Shown here: positions 5,985-9,029 of the stretch, piece by piece
Numbering within the stretch: the first letter of the stretch is position 1
How the letters are laid out: the number at the start of each line of letters is the position of its first letter
From: Nitrospira sp.
Lineage (GTDB): Bacteria > Nitrospirota > Thermodesulfovibrionia > Thermodesulfovibrionales > SM23-35
NCBI GenBank assembly: GCA_016873575.1
Contig: VGWY01000101.1
Coordinates: forward strand, 1-9,029
Reading direction: 5' to 3'
DNA: 9,029 bases
The notes under the pieces: generated by a model
The model's database searches: none
Seen by the model: only the letters and a program-made list of their open reading frames with translations
Told to the model about the DNA's origin: nothing
Made by a program: the position numbers and the translations under genes

Positions 5985-7061
5985 TTAGATTAATATCTCA
6001 ATGATGGCATCTGCCATCCTTGATGTTGTTGCGGCTGTCGTGTCATCAGGTGTTGGCTTCAGATCATATGTCACGTCTTTCCCTTCTTCAACAACAGACG
6101 CAATAGCTGTCTCCAGCCTTTCAGCCGCCGTGAATTCACCTAAATGTCTCAGCATCATAACACCTGAAAGTATCATAGCAAGGGGATTGACTTTGTTCAA
6201 TCCCTTGTATTTCGGGGCACTTCCATGTACGGGCTCGAAAACAGCATATTCTTCTCCAAGGTTAGCACCCGGAGCAACACCGAGCCCTCCTATAAGGCCG
6301 GCTGCGAGATCAGATACAATGTCACCGTACAGATTTGGGAGGACTAATATGTCATAAAGCTCTGGTTTCTGTACAAGCTGCATGCACATGTTGTCTACTA
6401 TACGGTCTTCAAATTCAATGTCAGGATACTTTTGTGCAACATTCCTTGCGGTTTCAAGGAAGAGCCCGTCAGAATATTTCATAATATTCGCTTTATGGAC
6501 TGCGGTAACTTTTCTCCTTTTATTTTTTCTTGCATACTCGAATGCGAATCGCACAATGCGTTCAGTACCAAAAACTGATATAGGTTTTATGCTGATGCCT
6601 GAGTCAGGTCTGATGGACTTGCCGGTTAATTCATGAATTACATCAATAACTTTTTTTGCATGATCTGAACCCTTTTCAAATTCAATACCTGCGTACAAGT
6701 CCTCTGTGTTTTCTCTTATGATAACAAGATCAATGTCCTTAAATCTTGTTTTTACACCCTTAAAGGTTTTTGATGGCCTCAGACAACAATAGAGATCGAG
6801 AATCTGTCTCAGGGTAACATTCACACTCCTGAACCCTGTTCCAACCGGAGTTGTAACAGGACCCTTTATCGCTATTTTGTTCTGTTTTATAGAATCAATT
6901 ACCCTCTGGGGTAAAAGTGTCCCCTCCTTTTCAAAGACATCTATCCCTGCTTCCTGAATATCCCATTTGATAGAAATGCCGGTGGCTTCAATAACCCTTT
7001 TTGTGGCCTCAGATATTTCAGGCCCTGTGCCGTCTCCTGGAATTAGGGTAATTGAATACAT
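5985..7061 (-). CDS. icd: Isocitrate dehydrogenase, short IDH/IMDH-family form
   Basis: Decarboxylates isocitrate to 2-oxoglutarate; cytoplasmic. 358 residues, shorter than E. coli Icd. Substrate residues are of isocitrate type: GFRSVNVTLRQ (76-86; S79, N81, R85 match S113, N115, R119 of E. coli), LRP with R95, IRENTEDLYAG (115-125; R116, Y123), K190, and D223, D247 and D251 for the metal. LeuB and homoisocitrate dehydrogenase lack the RSxNVxLR stretch. Cofactor residues are mixed: K284-Y285 in HGSAPKYKG and Y332 in VTYD resemble NADP enzymes, but the place of E. coli R395 is P336. It overlaps the upstream gene by one base (TAATG), so the two are translationally coupled. The membrane-protein gene follows after 11 bases. 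Confidence 0.9.
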   Translation of the reverse strand: MYSITLIPGDGTGPEISEATKRVIEATGISIKWDIQEAGIDVFEKEGTLLPQRVIDSIKQNKIAIKGPVTTPVGTGFRSVNVTLRQILDLYCCLRPSKTFKGVKTRFKDIDLVIIRENTEDLYAGIEFEKGSDHAKKVIDVIHELTGKSIRPDSGISIKPISVFGTERIVRFAFEYARKNKRRKVTAVHKANIMKYSDGLFLETARNVAQKYPDIEFEDRIVDNMCMQLVQKPELYDILVLPNLYGDIVSDLAAGLIGGLGVAPGANLGEEYAVFEPVHGSAPKYKGLNKVNPLAMILSGVMMLRHLGEFTAAERLETAIASVVEEGKDVTYDLKPTPDDTTAATTSRMADAIIEILI

Positions 7062-8296
7062 TATGGATTTACGGTGAATATCTTCTGCACAACTTCTGGA
7101 TAAGTGGCAATTAACCTCAGTTCATCATCTGTCAGGGGTTTCTGTGTGTGCAGATTTGCATATTGCACGAGTTCAAGAACCCTTCGAGCCTCATTGTCAT
7201 CGTGGAAATGGATGCCGAGTTTATCACAAACATGCCTGAATCCTTTAATACCCCCATACTCTCCTGTGGTGATTATCCTTCCGGTCTCAGAGAGTTCCGG
7301 TTCTCCTCTTCCAACATCCTCAGGGTCATAGAGCTCATAGTTACGTCTGTCTTTCAGAGCTCCATCTGCATGAATCCCTGATTCATGGGCAAAGGCATTT
7401 GCACCTACACCAGGCTGATTAATAGGTATGGGTATATTAAATGCATACGATGCATATCTGCCAATCTTCCACGCCTTCTTGAGGTCTACATGTTCGTCGA
7501 GAGGAACTTTGTTTTTAAGACCCTGTGAGTATTTGAGTGCCAAAATAGTTGATACAAGATCACAATTGCCACAACGCTCTCCATAACCATTGAGGGTTGT
7601 ATTGATATAAGAATCAACCCCGCCTTCTATAGCTCCCTGTGCACCTGCAACTGAAACCGCCTCTGCCATTCCAAGGTCGTTGTGACAGTGCATCTCTATA
7701 GGGAATTTTGTTGCAAGAACAAGCGCCTTTGTCCTCTCATATATGGTTATCGGGTCGTCTGTACCAAGTGTATCACAATATCGGAAACGATCTGCACCAG
7801 ATTCTTTGCCTGCAAGGGTGAACTCTATAAGCTTGTCAAGTTCAGTCCTCGATGCATCTTCTGCATTTACCCCTACAGTTTCTGCTCCAAGTTCCTTAGC
7901 AGTCTTTACAGCCTCAACAAGGGATTTAATGATGTCTTTAAATGTCTTTCTCCCCTGGAATTTCCCCTGTATCATTATCTCCGATGTTGAGATCGAGATA
8001 TTTATATGTTTGATCTCGGGGCAATTTTTGAAGGTAAGCCTTACATCTTCAGGGATTGCCCTGCACCAACCCTCGAGGTGGATCCTTTTTATTGCTCCGA
8101 GTTTTACCAGTTCGAGGTTTGCATTGATATAATTAATCTCATGTTTCAGTGTCGGAAAACCCACTTCACTTTGATAGATACCCATTTCATCAAGATATAC
8201 GTTTAACATCGTCTTGGAAAGTTTCGGTAAAAGTATTCGGGATGTCTGGACGCCATCCCTGTTTGTAACGTCAATTAAAAATACCTTGCCTTTCAT
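7061..8296 (-). CDS. Homocitrate synthase-like enzyme, candidate Re-citrate synthase
   Basis: A DRE-TIM metallolyase of the LeuA/NifV/homocitrate synthase group, which joins the acetyl group of acetyl-CoA to a 2-oxo acid. Seen in 411 residues: N-terminal DVTNRDGVQ (R13, D14), SEVGFP (43-48), EDASR (146-150), metal site HCHND (203-207), signature LNGYGERCGN (235-244) and HESGIHADGALKD (304-316). It ends after a short helical region and lacks the LeuA regulatory domain. Start ATG has AAGGGG four bases upstream. It is coupled by TAATG to icd. Annotation pipelines would probably say homocitrate synthase; the partner being an isocitrate rather than homoisocitrate dehydrogenase suggests the substrate is oxaloacetate and the product citrate, as in the Re-citrate synthases of some anaerobes. 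Family membership is seen; the citrate role is inference. Confidence 0.9.
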   Translation of the reverse strand: MKGKVFLIDVTNRDGVQTSRILLPKLSKTMLNVYLDEMGIYQSEVGFPTLKHEINYINANLELVKLGAIKRIHLEGWCRAIPEDVRLTFKNCPEIKHINISISTSEIMIQGKFQGRKTFKDIIKSLVEAVKTAKELGAETVGVNAEDASRTELDKLIEFTLAGKESGADRFRYCDTLGTDDPITIYERTKALVLATKFPIEMHCHNDLGMAEAVSVAGAQGAIEGGVDSYINTTLNGYGERCGNCDLVSTILALKYSQGLKNKVPLDEHVDLKKAWKIGRYASYAFNIPIPINQPGVGANAFAHESGIHADGALKDRRNYELYDPEDVGRGEPELSETGRIITTGEYGGIKGFRHVCDKLGIHFHDDNEARRVLELVQYANLHTQKPLTDDELRLIATYPEVVQKIFTVNP

Positions 8297-8312
8297 ATAA
8301 CCCCTTCGTTGT

Positions 8313-8463
8313 TAATGTTTACTAAGAAGTTCATAAGTAAAACCACATTCAGTACATACTATGTCATTCCGGGCTTGACCCGGAATCCAGGGTTTTTCTG
8401 GATTCCCGCTTCCGCGGGAATGACAGACATGTGGCTATACTTATGGTCTCATTAGTAACATTG
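8313..8463. repeat. Large inverted repeat enclosing palindrome copy 2
   Basis: Outside the inner palindrome, the flanks 8313-8348 and 8429-8463 are also inverted copies of one another (AATGTTTACTAA / AATGTTACTAA, and CATAAGTAAAACCACAT / CATAAGTATAGCCACAT, with a short unmatched spacer on the left). The whole looks like a small non-coding mobile element (MITE-like) or a duplicated control region. It is not explained by any gene. Confidence 0.7.
8363..8424. repeat. GTCATTCC palindromic repeat, copy 2
   Basis: A 62-bp unit with two hairpins, ATTCCGGG/CCCGGAAT (8366-8373 with 8379-8386) and ATTCCCGC/GCGGGAAT (8402-8409 with 8414-8421). The middle also pairs the other way: GGAATCCAG (8382-8390) with CTGGATTCC (8398-8406). 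It lies 67 bases upstream of the hcs-like start codon and is the best-preserved copy in the window. Confidence 0.92.
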
Positions 8464-8470
8464 AGAACAA

Positions 8471-8500
8471 ATTATAGATTAGTAAATATATTAGCATAAA
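8471..8500 (-). promoter_or_regulatory. Possible promoter of the hcs-icd operon
   Basis: A perfect TATAAT on the - strand (8476-8471) lies upstream of palindrome copy 2. The -35 at the right distance is poor (TTATGC or TTTATG near 8500-8494). If used, the leader would contain the palindrome, as in mdh. Low confidence; no other good promoter was seen nearer the gene. Confidence 0.28.
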
Positions 8501-8513
8501 TTGCTCAGTAGTT

Positions 8514-8561
8514 CATAACTAAAGCAACATACTTGATTTACTCAGTATAAGTTAAACCCAT
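8514..8561 (+). repeat. Two further copies of the degenerate 17-mer
   Basis: CATAACTAAAGCAACAT (8514-8530) and TATAAGTTAAACCCAT (8546-8561, one base shorter) match CATAAGTAAAACCACAT (8332-8348) and the inverted copy at 8429-8445. They precede palindrome copy 3, so the 17-mer may be part of the same repeat family. Confidence 0.55.
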
Positions 8562-8575
8562 CAAAAAACGTTTCT

Positions 8576-8698
8576 GTCATGCCGGCTTGACCGGCCTTTC
8601 TTCATGAAGGATTCTCGATACGAGTCTTCGCTGAGAGTCGCTCCGACCCGACAAGCCTGCGCCTGTGTGCTGGACTTACGCAGACAGGCAGGAATGAC
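8576..8698. repeat. GTCATTCC palindromic repeat, copy 3 (divergent, long)
   Basis: A 123-bp unit from GTCATGCCGG to GGAATGAC. It holds several stems: GCCGG-CTTGA-CCGGC (8581-8595) and an imperfect GCCTGTGTGC / GCAGACAGGC stem near its right end. The interior between them is not present in the other copies. Its right end abuts the phage-like coding relic. Confidence 0.75.
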
Positions 8699-8841
8699 AT
8701 CAAGCGCCCGATGCATGTCCCATCTGCAATGTCCTTGCCGGAGAATACAATATTGACGAATGTCCTGTTCCCGTCACCGGCACACATCCAGGATGCAGAT
8801 GCAGCATCCGTCCAGCGGGAAACATGTTGTCGGGACTGTAA
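8698..8841 (+). pseudogene. C-terminal relic of a phage Mu F/SPP1 gp7-like head protein
   Basis: An open frame of 47 codons ending at TAA 8839-8841 has no start codon; it opens right at the edge of palindrome copy 3, where an in-frame TGA (8695-8697) closes it. It reads QAPDACPICNVLAGE (8701-8745), then YNIDECPVPVTG, then THPGCRCSIRPAG (8782-8820). The pattern CPxC...LxG...IDE.P...HPxCRC is the C-terminal signature I recall from phage minor head (head morphogenesis) proteins of the Mu gpF/SPP1 gp7 family. G+C is 54% over 8701-8840 against 23% in 8461-8520 (hand counts), which supports a foreign origin. No other phage gene is visible. The match rests on about 30 residues. Confidence 0.55.
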
Positions 8842-8946
8842 AAGATAAACCATGGAAGGTGGTTCTCAAAAAATTGTAATTTACACAATAGTCTCAGCAT
8901 CGTGGACGGTTTCTGACCTCCATTTAGTCCTTCCTGAACTAAAGCG

Positions 8947-8973
8947 TTGTAACTTTTCTCTGAATTTTATAAA
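8947..8973 (+). promoter_or_regulatory. Possible promoter for the gene at the right edge
   Basis: TTGTAA (8947-8952) and TATAAA (8968-8973) are separated by 15 bases, or 16 if the boxes are shifted by one. Spacing is short, so this is a weak call, but its position about 45 bases before the start codon at 9019 fits. Confidence 0.35.
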
Positions 8974-9018
8974 CTTTAATTAGAAATCATTAAACATAAG
9001 AGACAGGAGGTGTCGGAT

Positions 9019-9029
9019 ATGGCGGACAT
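9019..9029 (+). CDS. Start of an unidentified gene, cut by the window end
   Basis: ATG GCG GAC follows a full AGGAGG site (9005-9010) at a spacing of eight bases, the best ribosome binding site on this side of the window. Only Met-Ala-Asp and part of a fourth codon are visible, so no function can be given. It diverges from the hcs-icd operon. Confidence 0.6.

Larger units (their letters stand above)
8297..9018. other. Gene-poor interval rich in repeats and relics
   Basis: No complete gene is supported in these 722 bases. The stretch holds the hcs-like gene's leader, a large inverted repeat (8313-8463), very AT-rich DNA (8461-8520 is 23% G+C by hand count), two further 17-mer copies, a second palindromic repeat (8576-8698), a GC-rich phage gene relic (8698-8841), about 100 bases in which I see nothing (8842-8946), and a possible promoter for the gene at the window edge. 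Confidence 0.8.

Noticed and set aside
7743..8132. 129-codon + strand frame, with others at 7682-7990 and 8006-8206
   Set aside because: Antisense to the homocitrate synthase-like gene, low-complexity Ser-rich composition, no recognisable motif.
8313..8700. CRISPR-like array from the repeated 17-mers and palindromes
   Set aside because: Copies are irregularly spaced, partly inverted and divergent, with no cas genes.
8602..8900. Two - strand frames (8602-8853 and 8700-8900)
   Set aside because: They overlap the repeat and run antisense to the more convincing CPIC/HPGCRC frame; no motif of their own.
8852..8983. 43-codon + strand frame after the phage relic
   Set aside because: No ribosome binding site, no recognisable sequence; kept only as possible decayed DNA.

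Overview
The window is chromosomal DNA of a moderately AT-rich bacterium whose gene content suggests an anaerobe or micro-aerobe with Nitrospirota- or Desulfobacterota-like metabolism. The pointers are a periplasmic triheme c7-type cytochrome, a homocitrate-synthase-type enzyme placed with isocitrate dehydrogenase, and an LDH-like malate dehydrogenase. The phylum is an inference from gene content, not shown by a marker gene.

Layout, left to right. (1) 1-1016: ilvE on the + strand, with a consensus-like promoter so close to the ATG that the mRNA should be nearly leaderless, closed by a symmetrical terminator. (2) 1052-1641: a secreted triheme cytochrome on the - strand with its own promoter and a leader carrying a terminator-like hairpin. 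(3) 1657-3076: a 1420-bp DDE insertion sequence with TGT...ACA ends, repeated binding sites at both ends and a 15-bp target duplication. It sits exactly between the ndk stop codon and the cytochrome promoter. Its transposase looks dead: the N-terminal part is shortened and frameshifted. (4) 3093-8296: five collinear - strand genes, in transcription order a homocitrate/Re-citrate-synthase-like enzyme, isocitrate dehydrogenase, a CNNM/CorC-type membrane protein with CBS domains, malate dehydrogenase, and nucleoside diphosphate kinase. The first two overlap by one base (TAATG); mdh has its own good promoter, so mdh-ndk can be transcribed separately. (5) 8297-9018: a gene-poor stretch with two copies of a GTCATTCC-ended palindromic repeat (a third lies upstream of mdh), four copies of a degenerate 17-mer, a GC-rich fragment resembling the C-terminus of a phage minor head protein, and finally the ribosome binding site and first codons of a new + strand gene cut by the window end.

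How the genes fit together: the condensing enzyme, isocitrate dehydrogenase and malate dehydrogenase are the oxidative-branch steps oxaloacetate -> citrate -> isocitrate -> 2-oxoglutarate. Because the dehydrogenase carries isocitrate-type substrate residues, the neighbouring 'homocitrate synthase' is a good candidate for a Re-type citrate synthase. Aconitase is not in the window. ilvE consumes the product end of the same carbon flow (glutamate as amino donor).

No CRISPR array, tRNA, rRNA or defence system was seen. The most interesting items are the Re-citrate synthase candidate, the phage head protein relic abutting a palindromic repeat, the 17-mer/palindrome repeat family in gene leaders, the missing heme-ligand histidine in the cytochrome, and the tidy insertion of the IS with its self-silencing hairpin.
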